A stretch of 64,000 nucleotides of DNA from JBOGOC01 sp050747525 (GTDB lineage Bacteria; Acidobacteriota; Polarisedimenticolia; JACPZX01; DASXTC01): assembly GCA_050747525.1 (NCBI GenBank), contig JBOGOC010000056.1:8573-72572 (forward strand), read 5' to 3'. The position numbers and the translations under genes were made by a program. Below, in pieces: positions 8,800 through 18,217 of this stretch. The notes under the pieces are model-generated. The model worked only from the letters and a program-made list of their open reading frames with translations, was not told where the DNA came from and ran no database searches. Numbering within the stretch: the stretch's first letter is position 1; every line of letters begins with the position of its first letter.

Positions 8800-9532
8800 C
8801 ACCCCTCAGGGCGCGTCCCCTCTCCGGCGCAGGATTCTGATCGTCGAGGACGAAGCCGACATCGCAGCCTCCCTCAAGTACAGTCTGGAGAAGGAGGCGG
8901 GCTGCGGGGTCACGGTCGCCTCCACGGGCGAATCGGGCCTCTCGTCGTTCCGGCAGAAGCCTCCCGATCTCATCATCCTCGATCTGATGCTCCCTGGAAT
9001 GGACGGCCTGGAGTTCTGCCGCATCGTCCGTTCCACTCCCGAGGGCGCTCGCGTGCCCATCCTCATGCTCACTGCCCGGGTGGACGAGACCGACAAGTTG
9101 CTGGGCCTGGGGATCGGCGCCGACGACTACATGACCAAGCCGTTCAGCATGAAGGAGATCATCGCCCGGGTGAAGGCTCACCTGCGGCGCGCCGACGCCG
9201 GGGACGGCTCCACCTCGCGAGGATGGCGCGGCGGCGATCTGGAGATCGACTTCGAGGGGCACCTCGTGCTGACGGAGGGCAAGGAAGTGGCCCTCACGCG
9301 CATGGAGTTCTCTCTGCTGGCCGCCCTGGTCCGCCACCGTGGCCGCGTGCTCACCCGCGATCAGCTCCTCGAGAAGGTCTGGGGCTACGAGGACTACGCG
9401 GGCTCGCGGACGGTGGACGTGCACGTGAGGCGCCTGCGCCAGAAGCTCGGAAAGCCGGGCCGCCACATCCAGACGGTGTTCGGCGTAGGGTACCGCTTCC
9501 GGGAAGGCGGCGGATCCGCCGAGGACGAGTGA
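8774..9532 (+). CDS. phoB: Phosphate response regulator PhoB/PhoP (OmpR family)
   Basis: 252 residues. A receiver domain (about residues 20-140) has the acidic pair VEDEAD, the phospho-accepting Asp70 in ILDLMLPGMDG, the Thr in MLTARV and the Lys in YMTKPFS. A winged-helix DNA-binding domain follows (about residues 155-245), with the recognition region SRTVDVHVRRLRQKL. The gene sits between phoU and phoR, and this context assigns it to phosphate control rather than another OmpR-type system. The start lies inside phoU, and the stop overlaps the phoR start as GTGA. Likely targets are the periodic boxes at 11306-11344 and 12793-12831. Confidence 0.93.
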   Translation: MAGSTPSGSTPQGASPLRRRILIVEDEADIAASLKYSLEKEAGCGVTVASTGESGLSSFRQKPPDLIILDLMLPGMDGLEFCRIVRSTPEGARVPILMLTARVDETDKLLGLGIGADDYMTKPFSMKEIIARVKAHLRRADAGDGSTSRGWRGGDLEIDFEGHLVLTEGKEVALTRMEFSLLAALVRHRGRVLTRDQLLEKVWGYEDYAGSRTVDVHVRRLRQKLGKPGRHIQTVFGVGYRFREGGGSAEDE

Positions 9533-11304
9533 TCCGCCGTCGGCTGCTGCTCAGGATCGTGGTGCTGGCGGCGCTGGCCGCCGTGCTGCTCGAGAGCGCC
9601 GGCCGGCTGATCTTCGACCGCGAGGCCCTGGCCGACGAGACGCAGCAGCTCCTCGGCGAGACCGCCCACCTGGCGCTCGACCTCGAGCCGGCGTGGCCAT
9701 CCGGCAAAGGGGCGGCCGACGCCTGGGCCGACGCCGCCGGACAGGCATTGCGTGTCCGCGTGAGTCTTCTGGACGCCGAAGGGCGCGTCCTGGGGGACTC
9801 GCAGGCCGCTCCGGGCGACCTTCCCGTTCTGGAGCCTCCCGAAGATCATCCCGAGATTGTCCAGGCCTCCACGCGCGGATCGGGCGTCGCGCACCGCCCC
9901 AGCCCCCTGTCGAACAGGGAGATCCAGCACGTCGCCCGCCGCGTCGGATCGGCTCAGGCTCCCCTGGGGTTCGTGCGGGCCTCGGCAGGCATCGACGAGC
10001 TGACCGCGCCCGCCAGGCGCCAGCGGCTCATGCTGACGCTGATCGCCCTGGCGGCCTTCGGCCTTCTGGCGGGCACTCTCGATCTCTCCGCGCGCCGCCT
10101 GGAGCGCTCCCTGCGCGCCATCACCCACCGATCGGACGAGGTGGCCGAAGGTCGGATCGACGCCTCGCTGGAGCTCGACCCGGAGGGAGTGCTGGGAGAG
10201 CTCTCCTCGTCCGTCGAGCGGATGCGCAGGTCGCTGGCCGGCAGGATCCGGCGCGCCGAGTCGGAGCAACGGCTGCTGGCTGCGATCCTCGGCGGCCTGC
10301 GGGAAGGGATCCTCGTGGTGAACGCCGAGCAGCGGGTGCTGCTGATCAACTCGACCCTGCGCCGCACCCTGAGGCTCCCCGCGGAGGTGCCCGAAGGAAC
10401 ACCGCTCATGCACCTGATCTGGGACCGCGAGGTCATCGATGCGTTCGACGATGCCTTCGCGCGCAGCGACGAGGTCCGCAGGCGGGTCACCATGCCCGAC
10501 GGCGTGGCCTTCGAGCTGACCGTGGTCCCGTTCGACGACGCCTCCGGCCAGGGCCCCGGGGCCATCGGGCTGTTCTTCAACGTCACCCAGCTCGAGGCGC
10601 TCGAGCGGGTCCGCCGCGACTTCGTGGCCGACATCTCCCACGAGCTGCGCACACCGCTGGCCTCGGTGAAGGCCAGCGTGGAGACACTGCTGGGCGGCGC
10701 GCTTCACGATCCCGACGGAGCCGAGCGCTTCATGGGCATCGCGGCCAAGAACGCCGCCCGCATGGAGGCCATCCTCAACGATCTGACCGATCTTTCCCTC
10801 ATCGAGACGGGCGCCATCCAGCTGACCCTCGCCCCCGTGGATCTGGCCGGGGCAGTGCGCGAGGCCACGGCGGCCATCTCCACGCGCGCCGCCGGCAGGA
10901 ACGTGACGGTGCGATCCGACATCCCATCGGGGCTCACCGTGATGGGCGACCGCCGCCGGCTGGATCAGATCCTGGTGAACCTGTTCGACAACGCGGTGAA
11001 GTTCAACAAGCCCGGCGGATCGGTGCGGGTGAGCGGAGCCCGCTCCGGGAGCACGGTGCGCCTGGAAGTGGAGGACACCGGGCCCGGCATCCCGCCCGGT
11101 GCCCTGGAGCGGATCTTCAACCGCTTCTACCGGCTCGACCGCGCGCGCAGCCAGGAGGTCCCCGGGACGGGGCTGGGCCTGGCCATCGTGAAGCACCTCG
11201 TCCGGCTGCACGGCGGCGAGATCCGCGCGGAGAACCTGCCCCAGACCGGCGCCCGCTTCATCGTGGAGCTCCCCGCCGAGCCCGCCCCCCGATCGCCGCG
11301 CTGA
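9529..11304 (+). CDS. phoR: Phosphate sensor histidine kinase PhoR
   Basis: 591 residues from the GTG overlapping the phoB stop. Layout: membrane helix (about residues 5-22), an extracytoplasmic sensor segment to about residue 160, a second helix (about 165-185), HAMP, PAS-like region (about 245-360), HisKA with His371 in DISHELRTPLAS and a HATPase domain (NLFDNAVKFNKPGG, EDTGPGIP, GTGLGLAIVKHLVRLHGG). This is the layout of PhoR/PhoP-sensor kinases. With phoU, phoB and pst genes on either side, phosphate sensing is well supported. A PHO-box-like array begins one base after its stop codon. Confidence 0.93.
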   Translation: MIRRRLLLRIVVLAALAAVLLESAGRLIFDREALADETQQLLGETAHLALDLEPAWPSGKGAADAWADAAGQALRVRVSLLDAEGRVLGDSQAAPGDLPVLEPPEDHPEIVQASTRGSGVAHRPSPLSNREIQHVARRVGSAQAPLGFVRASAGIDELTAPARRQRLMLTLIALAAFGLLAGTLDLSARRLERSLRAITHRSDEVAEGRIDASLELDPEGVLGELSSSVERMRRSLAGRIRRAESEQRLLAAILGGLREGILVVNAEQRVLLINSTLRRTLRLPAEVPEGTPLMHLIWDREVIDAFDDAFARSDEVRRRVTMPDGVAFELTVVPFDDASGQGPGAIGLFFNVTQLEALERVRRDFVADISHELRTPLASVKASVETLLGGALHDPDGAERFMGIAAKNAARMEAILNDLTDLSLIETGAIQLTLAPVDLAGAVREATAAISTRAAGRNVTVRSDIPSGLTVMGDRRRLDQILVNLFDNAVKFNKPGGSVRVSGARSGSTVRLEVEDTGPGIPPGALERIFNRFYRLDRARSQEVPGTGLGLAIVKHLVRLHGGEIRAENLPQTGARFIVELPAEPAPRSPR

Positions 11305-11305
11305 A

Positions 11306-11359
11306 TTAACAACTCGTTCATCAGCCGGCCAACGTGCGTCAACACGGTGAGGATTGAAT
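11306..11359 (+). promoter_or_regulatory. PHO-box-like array and -10 of the porin gene
   Basis: Four hexamers occur at an exact 11-base period: TTAACA (11306), TTCATC (11317), GCCAAC (11328), TCAACA (11339). The first and last are close to the TTNACA repeat used by PhoP of Bacillus, where repeats also recur every 11 bases. A -10-like TTGAAT (11354-11359) follows nine bases after the array. The same spacing is seen upstream of pstS, which strengthens both calls. The third hexamer is weak. Confidence 0.6.
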
Positions 11360-11399
11360 GTCGCCCGCGTGACGGACATCTCACATTGGAGGAGAGTCG

Positions 11400-12788
11400 A
11401 TGTCATTCGGACGGCGGACGACGCGCCCGGGGTGGCGTGCGCTCCTGGCAGGGGTGGCGGTTCTGTGGCTGGCGGGGGGGGGCGTCCTGGCACAGGGCGC
11501 CTTCTACGTGGAGGAGCTGAAGGACGGCCGGATCTACGTCTTCAATCTGATGAGCGTGTACGACGAGTGGAAGAAGACCGGCGAGATGGGCAAGTCGATC
11601 ACCCGGGTGGGCGCAGGGCCCAACGGCGAGACGCTGGTCTTCGACAGCGAAGAGGCCATCCACCTCTACAACTTCCGCCACGGGCTGCAGGGCGAGGTGA
11701 TCTTCAAGCCCGTCGAGAAGAAGCCCGTCAGCAACTGGAGCTGGAAGGACGGCAAGAGCACCTTCGAGTCGGATCGCGCCTTGATGGTCCTCTCCAACCG
11801 GGTCCAGTTCCGCTTCACGGAGGAGCAGCCCCAGAATCTCGAGTCGCGAGGCACCTACCGCATCCGGCGCGCAAAGACCAAGTTCGAAGGGTGGATCTAC
11901 ACGAAGGACCTGACCTACGACCTGCAGATGAACTGGGCCGACACCGTCGACTTCACCGGCCGCAACCAGCGCATCCTGGAGGACGCGTCCCTCAGCTACG
12001 ATTTCACGCGCGGCCGCAAGGCCGTGATGCTCAAGGGAGGCCAGTTCAAGGTCCCCTTCGGCCGGCAGGAGCTGACGTCCTCGGGGAACCTGCAGTTCGT
12101 GGACCGATCGATTGTTTCGACGTTCTTCGCGGGCATCTTCCCGAGGGACCAGGGGATCCAGCTGTGGGGACAGACGCCGATGGCCCGCATCGACTGGCGG
12201 ACATCCATGACCAACGGCAACGGCATCAACCGTGCGCTCAACGACAACGACAAGTACCGCTGGGATGTCCGCGTGGTCTGGCAGCCCTTCGGTGAAGTGA
12301 AGTACAGCGAGGGCGACCTGGAGACGACCGATCGGCCTCTGCTGGCCATCGCCGCCATCTACCAGGCCGACAATGTGCAGATTGGCGATCCCAACAGCAC
12401 GGCCTTTGACTTCGAGACGTGGGGTGGCGACGTCACGTTCAAGTACAGAGGCTTCTCGATCGTGAGCGACTACTTCAGGCGCCTGAACCGGCCCGAGTTG
12501 GCCGGAGCGGAGGATTTCGAGTCGCGCGGCTGGGACGTCCAGGCCGGGTACTGCGTGTACAAGCGCTTCGTCGAGGTGGCCGCGCGCTACGCGGTGATCG
12601 ATCCCAGCAACATCGCCACGCCGGGCGCCCCCCGGGTCAACGACCATCAGATCGAGCGGGGCGTGGCCCTGAGCTGGTACATCAACAAGCACAACCTCAA
12701 GCTGCAGACCGATTACACCCAGATCGAGACCGAGTCGATCGAATCGACCCTGGACCAATACCACCTGCAGGCGCAGTGGATCTTCTGA
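11400..12788 (+). CDS. Phosphate-selective porin (OprO/OprP family)
   Basis: 462 residues with an N-terminal signal peptide (hydrophobic run about residues 15-30, likely cleavage after VLAQG). The mature part has alternating amphipathic strands typical of an outer-membrane beta barrel and ends in a terminal aromatic, QAQWIF, as needed for barrel insertion. Stretches such as KGGQFKVPFGRQEL, VDRSIVSTFF and KYRGFSIVSDYFRR resemble phosphate-selective porins O and P. A strong GGAGGAGAG ribosome site precedes the ATG. Its position between phoR and pstS and the upstream PHO-like array indicate that it carries phosphate across the outer membrane. Confidence 0.88.
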   Translation: MSFGRRTTRPGWRALLAGVAVLWLAGGGVLAQGAFYVEELKDGRIYVFNLMSVYDEWKKTGEMGKSITRVGAGPNGETLVFDSEEAIHLYNFRHGLQGEVIFKPVEKKPVSNWSWKDGKSTFESDRALMVLSNRVQFRFTEEQPQNLESRGTYRIRRAKTKFEGWIYTKDLTYDLQMNWADTVDFTGRNQRILEDASLSYDFTRGRKAVMLKGGQFKVPFGRQELTSSGNLQFVDRSIVSTFFAGIFPRDQGIQLWGQTPMARIDWRTSMTNGNGINRALNDNDKYRWDVRVVWQPFGEVKYSEGDLETTDRPLLAIAAIYQADNVQIGDPNSTAFDFETWGGDVTFKYRGFSIVSDYFRRLNRPELAGAEDFESRGWDVQAGYCVYKRFVEVAARYAVIDPSNIATPGAPRVNDHQIERGVALSWYINKHNLKLQTDYTQIETESIESTLDQYHLQAQWIF

Positions 12789-12792
12789 CGCC

Positions 12793-12846
12793 GTTACAGG
12801 ATGGACACAACCTGTTCACAACTTGGACAAACCTGGCGGATATCGT
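12793..12846 (+). promoter_or_regulatory. PHO-box-like array and -10 upstream of pstS
   Basis: Four hexamers recur at exactly 11-base intervals: GTTACA (12793), GACACA (12804), TTCACA (12815), GACAAA (12826). A -10-like TATCGT (12841-12846) begins nine bases after the last hexamer, the same geometry as before the porin. Response regulators of the PhoB/PhoP type bind tandem repeats of this period, so this is the likely PhoB operator for pstSCAB. Confidence 0.65.
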
Positions 12847-12881
12847 TCCCTGGTGCGCCTGACCGACGGAGAACAAAGAAG

Positions 12882-13859
12882 ATGAGAGATCGGAGGTTCC
12901 TGCTCCTCGTGGGACTGATGGGCCTGGCCACGATGAGTCCGGCACGAGCTCAGGCCGTGAAAGTGGATGAAGCCATCCCCCGCTACGAGCCTTCTTCCGG
13001 TGTCTCCGGAAGCCTGAAGAGCGTGGGGTCGGACACCATGAACAACGAGATGACGCTCTGGGCCGAGGGGTTCCGCAGGCTCTATCCGAACGTCAAGATC
13101 GAGATCGAAGGGAAGGGCTCGTCCACCGCCCCGCCGGCCCTGACCGAGGGGGCCGCGCAGTTCGGCCCCATGTCGCGCGAGATGAAGGCCGAAGAGATGG
13201 ACCGCTTCGAGGCCAAGCACGGCTACAAGCCGACGGCAGTGCGCACCTCCGTCGACATGCTGGCCGTGTACGTCCACAAGGACAACCCGGTGGCCTGCCT
13301 CTCCCTGCAGCAGATCGACTCCATCTTCTCCAAGACCCGTCGCGGGGGCGCCAAGTCCGACATCCGCACGTGGGGAGACGTCGGCCTGACCGGTGAGTGG
13401 AAGGACAAGCCCATCAGTCTCTACGGCCGCAACAGCGCCTCGGGGACCTACGGCTTCTTCAAGGAGAACGCGCTGTTCAAGGGCGACTACAAGGACAGCG
13501 TCAAGGAGCAGCCCGGATCCTCGTCGGTCGTGCAGGCTGTGGCGTCGGACAGGTACGCGATCGGATACTCCGGCATCGGCTACAAGACGGCCGACGTCCG
13601 CGCGGTCCCCCTGTCTCTCAAGACGGGGCAGGCCTGCATGGAGGCGACTCCGGATCACGCCCTCAATGGAGACTACCCGCTGGCTCGGTTTCTCTTCGTC
13701 TACATCAACCACAAGCCGGGCGCGTCCCTGGACCCGCTGCGCCGGGAGTTCCTGCGCTACCTCCTGAGCCAGCAAGGGCAGGAGGCGGTGGTGAAGGATG
13801 GCTATCTGCCGCTGCCGGCCGATCTGGTCCAGGAGGAGAGGACGAAGCTAGGTTTGTGA
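12882..13859 (+). CDS. pstS: Periplasmic phosphate-binding protein PstS
   Basis: 325 residues with a clear signal peptide (FLLLVGLMGLA, cleavage probably after ARA near residue 24). The mature protein is a type-II periplasmic binding protein: VGSDTMNNEMTLWAEGF near the N-terminus supplies phosphate-contacting Ser/Thr, followed by QFGPMSREM and the hinge-side RNSASGTYGFFKE, a hallmark of PstS. It delivers phosphate to PstC/PstA. The ATG at 12882 is chosen because an upstream in-frame ATG would put about 27 extra residues before the signal sequence and would read through the putative promoter. Its stop overlaps the pstC start. Confidence 0.93.
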   Translation: MRDRRFLLLVGLMGLATMSPARAQAVKVDEAIPRYEPSSGVSGSLKSVGSDTMNNEMTLWAEGFRRLYPNVKIEIEGKGSSTAPPALTEGAAQFGPMSREMKAEEMDRFEAKHGYKPTAVRTSVDMLAVYVHKDNPVACLSLQQIDSIFSKTRRGGAKSDIRTWGDVGLTGEWKDKPISLYGRNSASGTYGFFKENALFKGDYKDSVKEQPGSSSVVQAVASDRYAIGYSGIGYKTADVRAVPLSLKTGQACMEATPDHALNGDYPLARFLFVYINHKPGASLDPLRREFLRYLLSQQGQEAVVKDGYLPLPADLVQEERTKLGL

Positions 13860-16405
13860 TCGCAAGCGAACCGGGGACCCCCGGCGCTCCACGGCGCCGG
13901 CGGCCCCGCACCACCAGCCCGCGCGTGGTGTGGATCGATCGCATCGCACGGGCGGGGATCACCGTGGGCGGCATCGGCGTCATCGCGGCGGTGCTGGCCA
14001 TTCTGGTGTACCTCGCCTCGGTGGTGAGTCCCCTCTTTCTGGGAGCGTCCGCCCGCTCGAGCGCGTCCTACGCGCTCCTGCCCGAAGCCGACGCCCGGGC
14101 GCTTCTGTTCGCCGAGATCGACGAGTACCGGCTCGCGGGGATCGCGCTGCTGGCCTCGGGCGAGTCGGTCTCCTTCGAGGCGCGCACGGGCAGGCTTCTC
14201 CAGCGGCAGCGGTTCGTCCCCGAGGGAACGACCGTCACCTGCTGGAGCGCTCCGTCGATGGGGGGGCGCTTCGCGCTGGGACTCTCCGACGGCAGCGTGC
14301 GAACCGGCGAGGTCGCCTTCGATGCGGAGCTGCTGGCTTCCGGTGAGGCCGGAAAAGATGCGGCCTCGGTGATCGAGCCGCTGGACAGCGGGTCGCGCCG
14401 CGTCCGCCCCCGGATCGAGATGCAGGAGCCGATGCCCGCGGAGACCGCCCCCGCGCCGGCCCGCCTGCTCGACTACCGCCCCGGAGAGACGGAGACGCGC
14501 CTGGCCGTCCTGGCCGAGGACGGAACCCTGCGCCTGGTGGAGATGGTGCGCCGCCGGTCCCTGCGGGCCGGGTCCGGACCGGCGCAGGTCGTGACCAGGC
14601 CGGTGGCCCTCCCCGCGGGGATCCCGGTCCAGTCGCCTTCGTTCCTGCTCCTGACCAGCCGCGGCGATCAGATGTACCTGGCCTGGGAGGATGGCTTCGC
14701 TCTGCGCTTCGACCTGCGCGATCCGGACAGCCCCTCCGTCGTGGAGCGGTTCGACCTGGCTCCGGGCACCGGGCGCACCCTGACCTCCCTCCGGTTCTCC
14801 CTGGGCGAGCAGTCCCTGCTGGCGGGAGACTCGACGGGACAGGTGCGCGCGTGGTTCCGCGTTCCGGGAGAGGGGGGTGGCGACGGGTACGGCATGGCGG
14901 CCGCCCACACCTTCACGGGCAGCGGGGCCGCCGTCACGACTCTGGCCATCTCGACCCGCGACAAGACCTTCCTCACCGGCTTCTCGGACGGCACGCTCGA
15001 GATGCGGCACATGACTTCCGAACGGACCCTGGCCCGGATGAGCGTGGACCACGGCGCGGCGGTGCGCACGGCGCGCCTCACCTCCAAGGGAGACGGGGCC
15101 CTGGCCATCACCGACGACGGGCACGCCACCCTGTGGGACGTCCGGAACCCTCACCCCGAGACGAGCTGGGGGAGCCTGTTCGGGCGTGTCTGGTACGAGG
15201 GCTATCCCTCGGGCGGATACACGTGGCAGTCCTCCAGCGGCACGGACGACTTCGAGCCCAAGCTGAGCCTGATCCCGCTGATCTTCGGAACCCTCAAGGC
15301 GACGCTCTACTCGATGCTCTTCGCCGTGCCCATCGCGCTCACCGCGGCTATCTACACATCCGAGTTCCTGGATCGGCGCGCCCGGTCCGCCATCAAGCCT
15401 CTCATCGAGATGATGGCCTCGCTTCCCAGCGTGGTGCTGGGCTTCATCGCCGCTCTCGTGCTGGCGCCGGTCGTGGAGAACTGGGCGATGGCGGCCCTGT
15501 GCGTCTTCGGCGTGCTCCCGGTGACGGCCCTGGCGGCCGGCTACCTGTGGCAGGCCCTGCCGCGCGGAATGACCCTGAGGCTGTCGGGCGACGCGCGACT
15601 CGCTCTCCTGCTCCTGCTGTGCATCACGGCGGTGGCCGGGGCCGCCTTCATGGCCGGCCCCTTCGAGCGGCTGCTCTTCGGCGGCGACTTCAGGCTCTGG
15701 CTGGCCGGGGGCGCGGGAACGGGAGCTCCCGGCGCCGGCGTTCTCGCTTGGCCCATCCTCCTTGCCGGGCTGCTCATCGCCGATCGCCGCATGGCGGTGT
15801 CGAGGGTGTCCCGCTCGCCCTGGAAGGCCGCCCTCCGCTTCGTGGCCATCCTGGCGGCGTCCGTCGTGCTGGCCTGCCTCGCCGGCATCCTGGCCTCGCG
15901 GCTCGGCTTCGACCCCCGCGGCGCGCTGGTGGGCTCCTATGTGCAGCGCAACGCGCTGGTGGTCGGCTTCGTCATGGGGTTCGCGGTCATCCCCATCATC
16001 TACACCATCGCGGAGGACGCTCTCTCCTCGGTTCCTCAGGCCCTCCGGTCGGCTTCCCTCGGCTGCGGCGCCACGCGCTGGCAGACCGCGGTGCGCGTCG
16101 TGCTCCCGGTGGCCCTGTCGGGCATCTTCTCGGCCATCATGGTCGGCCTGGGGCGCGCGGTGGGTGAGACCATGATCGTCCTGATGGCGGCCGGAAACAC
16201 CCCGGTCATGGACCTCAACATCTTCAACGGCCTCAGGACCTTGTCGGCCAACATCGCCGTGGAGCTCCCCGAGGCCGTGAAAGATGGCACCCTGTATCGT
16301 GTCCTGTTCCTGTCGGCGCTCATTCTGTTCCTCATCACCTTCGTGGTGAACACGGTGGCCGAGATCGTGAGACAGCGCTTCCGCCGGAGGGCCTTCCAGC
16401 TGTGA
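13856..16405 (+). CDS. pstC: Phosphate ABC transporter permease PstC with extracytoplasmic WD40-like insert
   Basis: 849 residues, more than twice the length of enterobacterial PstC. After one membrane helix (about residues 40-65) comes a region of about 400 residues with WD40-like repeats (LLTSRGDQMYLAWEDGFALR, AISTRDKTFLTGFSDGTLEM, ALAITDDGHATLWDVRN), expected on the outer face of the inner membrane. The permease core follows (from about residue 475), interrupted by a second hydrophobic insert near residues 575-680, and ends with the coupling segment AEDALSSVPQALR and GCGATRWQTAVRVVLP. Long PstC proteins occur in Pseudomonas and relatives. The GTG start overlaps the pstS stop (GTGA). Confidence 0.9.
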   Translation: MIASEPGTPGAPRRRRPRTTSPRVVWIDRIARAGITVGGIGVIAAVLAILVYLASVVSPLFLGASARSSASYALLPEADARALLFAEIDEYRLAGIALLASGESVSFEARTGRLLQRQRFVPEGTTVTCWSAPSMGGRFALGLSDGSVRTGEVAFDAELLASGEAGKDAASVIEPLDSGSRRVRPRIEMQEPMPAETAPAPARLLDYRPGETETRLAVLAEDGTLRLVEMVRRRSLRAGSGPAQVVTRPVALPAGIPVQSPSFLLLTSRGDQMYLAWEDGFALRFDLRDPDSPSVVERFDLAPGTGRTLTSLRFSLGEQSLLAGDSTGQVRAWFRVPGEGGGDGYGMAAAHTFTGSGAAVTTLAISTRDKTFLTGFSDGTLEMRHMTSERTLARMSVDHGAAVRTARLTSKGDGALAITDDGHATLWDVRNPHPETSWGSLFGRVWYEGYPSGGYTWQSSSGTDDFEPKLSLIPLIFGTLKATLYSMLFAVPIALTAAIYTSEFLDRRARSAIKPLIEMMASLPSVVLGFIAALVLAPVVENWAMAALCVFGVLPVTALAAGYLWQALPRGMTLRLSGDARLALLLLLCITAVAGAAFMAGPFERLLFGGDFRLWLAGGAGTGAPGAGVLAWPILLAGLLIADRRMAVSRVSRSPWKAALRFVAILAASVVLACLAGILASRLGFDPRGALVGSYVQRNALVVGFVMGFAVIPIIYTIAEDALSSVPQALRSASLGCGATRWQTAVRVVLPVALSGIFSAIMVGLGRAVGETMIVLMAAGNTPVMDLNIFNGLRTLSANIAVELPEAVKDGTLYRVLFLSALILFLITFVVNTVAEIVRQRFRRRAFQL

Positions 16406-18204
16406 TAGGCGAGACCATCCTGAGCGCTCAGACGCCGGTGTCCACGAGCGTCGCGCGGGAAGCCATCCCTCCCGCCGCCCCCCCGGCGCGGGCGCCCAGG
16501 CGCCGGGCCTCCACCGCCGACGGAGGCGAGCCCTACGTGTGGCTCACCGGCGTGGGGCTGGCCATGGCCGCGCTCATGATCCTGGCCTTGCTGACGCTGG
16601 TCATCGCCCAGGGGATCGCCACGTTCTGGCCCGGGCCCCTCGTCTCGTTGACCCTGACGGACGGCCGCGTGGTGCTGGGCCAGGTGGTGCGCTCGGAGCG
16701 CTACCGCGTGGGGGAGGCCGAGCTGGCCTCTCTGCCTCCCGATGCGCGCGGGCGTCTGAATGACGCCGGGGGGTGGAGCTCGCGCAGCCTCGTTCGGATC
16801 GGCAACTACGACGTCTATGGAGAGGACTTCGTCTGGGTTCCGCGGCACGAGATCGTGTCCGAGACGCGCCCGCCGGGGGTCTGGTTCATCGAGCGGCGCG
16901 AGTGGGGCCCGGCCATCGGGGAGGTGCGATCGATCCTGGTGGACGGCGAGCGGGTGACCGCCGGGCGCCAGGACCTCCGTGGCCGCCTCGCGGAGATGCT
17001 GGCCGTGGTGCACCGCAACGCCAGGGAGATCCGCGCCGTCGAGCGCGGCACCATCGGTGACATCAACCATGAAATCGAAGCGCTGCGGCTGGGCGTGAGG
17101 CGCGCCGCCCTGCGGCACGGAGAGGGATCCGAAGCCCACCAGCGGGCGGCCGCCGAGGCATCGGCCCGCGAGAAGGAGCTGGAAGCCGCCTACGGCCGGG
17201 CCCAGGAGCGCATCGCCGAGCTGCGTCGGGCCAGCGCGCGCACGCGGATCGAGGTGCTGGAGTCGCGCGGCGCCCTCATCCCCGAGCGCCCGTCGGATCC
17301 GTCCGTCCCCATGCAGCTGGCTCAGGTGGTGCGCGCCTACCCGGCGAACGACCTGACGACCCTGGGGCGCCTGGGCGTGTACCTGGACCGCTGGCGCGAG
17401 TACCTCACCGACGAGCCGCGCGAGGCGAACACGGAAGGAGGAGTGCTGCCGGCCATCTTCGGCACGTTCATGATGACCGTGCTGATGTCCCTGCTGGTGG
17501 CGCCCTTCGGCGTGATCGCGGCGCTCTACCTGCGCGAGTACGCGCGGCAGGGCGCTCTCGTGTCGGCCGTGCGCATCGCGGTGAACAATCTGGCAGGGGT
17601 CCCCTCCATCGTGTTCGGCGTCTTCGGGCTGGGCTTCTTCTGCTACGTGATGGGAGGGAGCATCGATCGCCTCCTGTACCCGGAAAAGCTGCCGTCCCCC
17701 ACGTTCGGCACGGGCGGAATCCTGTGGGCGTCGCTCACGCTGGCCCTGCTGACCGTCCCCGTGGTCATCGTGGCCACGGAGGAAGCGCTGGCCGCCGTCC
17801 CGCGCAGCATGCGCGAGGGCTCGTTCGCCTGCGGCGCCAGCCGATGGCAGACCATCCGGCGCATCGTGCTGCCGCGCGCCACCCCCGGCATCATGACCGG
17901 CCTGATCCTGGCCATGGCGCGAGGGGCGGGCGAGGTGGCGCCGCTCATGATCACCGGCGTGGTGAAGCTGGCCCCCGAGCTTCCTTTCGACGGCCGGTTC
18001 CCGTATCTTCACCTCGAGCGGAGCTTCATGCACCTGGGGTTTCACATCTACGACGTGGGATTCCAGAGCCGCAACGCGGAGGCGGGCAAGCCCATGGTGT
18101 TCACGACCACCCTGCTGCTCATCCTGATGATCGGGCTGCTCAACCTGAGCGCCATCTGGCTGCGCTCGCGGCTGCGCCGTCGCTTCACCACGGCGCACTT
18201 CTAG
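16402..18204 (+). CDS. pstA: Phosphate ABC transporter permease PstA, long form with coiled-coil insert
   Basis: 600 residues, about double the classic PstA. One membrane helix near residues 50-75 is followed by a loop of about 270 residues that includes a predicted coiled coil (GSEAHQRAAAEASAREKELE and onward). The permease domain (from about residue 350) carries GTFMMTVLMSLLVAPFG and the EAA-type coupling loop EEALAAVPRSMREG with ACGASRWQTIRRIVLPRA. With PstC it forms the membrane channel of the phosphate importer. The start is a GTG overlapping the pstC stop by four bases, and pstB follows after 13 bases. Confidence 0.9.
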   Translation: MIGETILSAQTPVSTSVAREAIPPAAPPARAPRRRASTADGGEPYVWLTGVGLAMAALMILALLTLVIAQGIATFWPGPLVSLTLTDGRVVLGQVVRSERYRVGEAELASLPPDARGRLNDAGGWSSRSLVRIGNYDVYGEDFVWVPRHEIVSETRPPGVWFIERREWGPAIGEVRSILVDGERVTAGRQDLRGRLAEMLAVVHRNAREIRAVERGTIGDINHEIEALRLGVRRAALRHGEGSEAHQRAAAEASAREKELEAAYGRAQERIAELRRASARTRIEVLESRGALIPERPSDPSVPMQLAQVVRAYPANDLTTLGRLGVYLDRWREYLTDEPREANTEGGVLPAIFGTFMMTVLMSLLVAPFGVIAALYLREYARQGALVSAVRIAVNNLAGVPSIVFGVFGLGFFCYVMGGSIDRLLYPEKLPSPTFGTGGILWASLTLALLTVPVVIVATEEALAAVPRSMREGSFACGASRWQTIRRIVLPRATPGIMTGLILAMARGAGEVAPLMITGVVKLAPELPFDGRFPYLHLERSFMHLGFHIYDVGFQSRNAEAGKPMVFTTTLLLILMIGLLNLSAIWLRSRLRRRFTTAHF

Positions 18205-18217
18205 GAGGCCGCACGGC

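Noticed and set aside
13802..15154. A 450-codon minus-strand frame opposite pstC, and similar long frames opposite phoR, the porin and pstA
   Set aside because: GC-rich codons make stop codons rare in the complementary frames; no motif, signal sequence or ribosome site is present.
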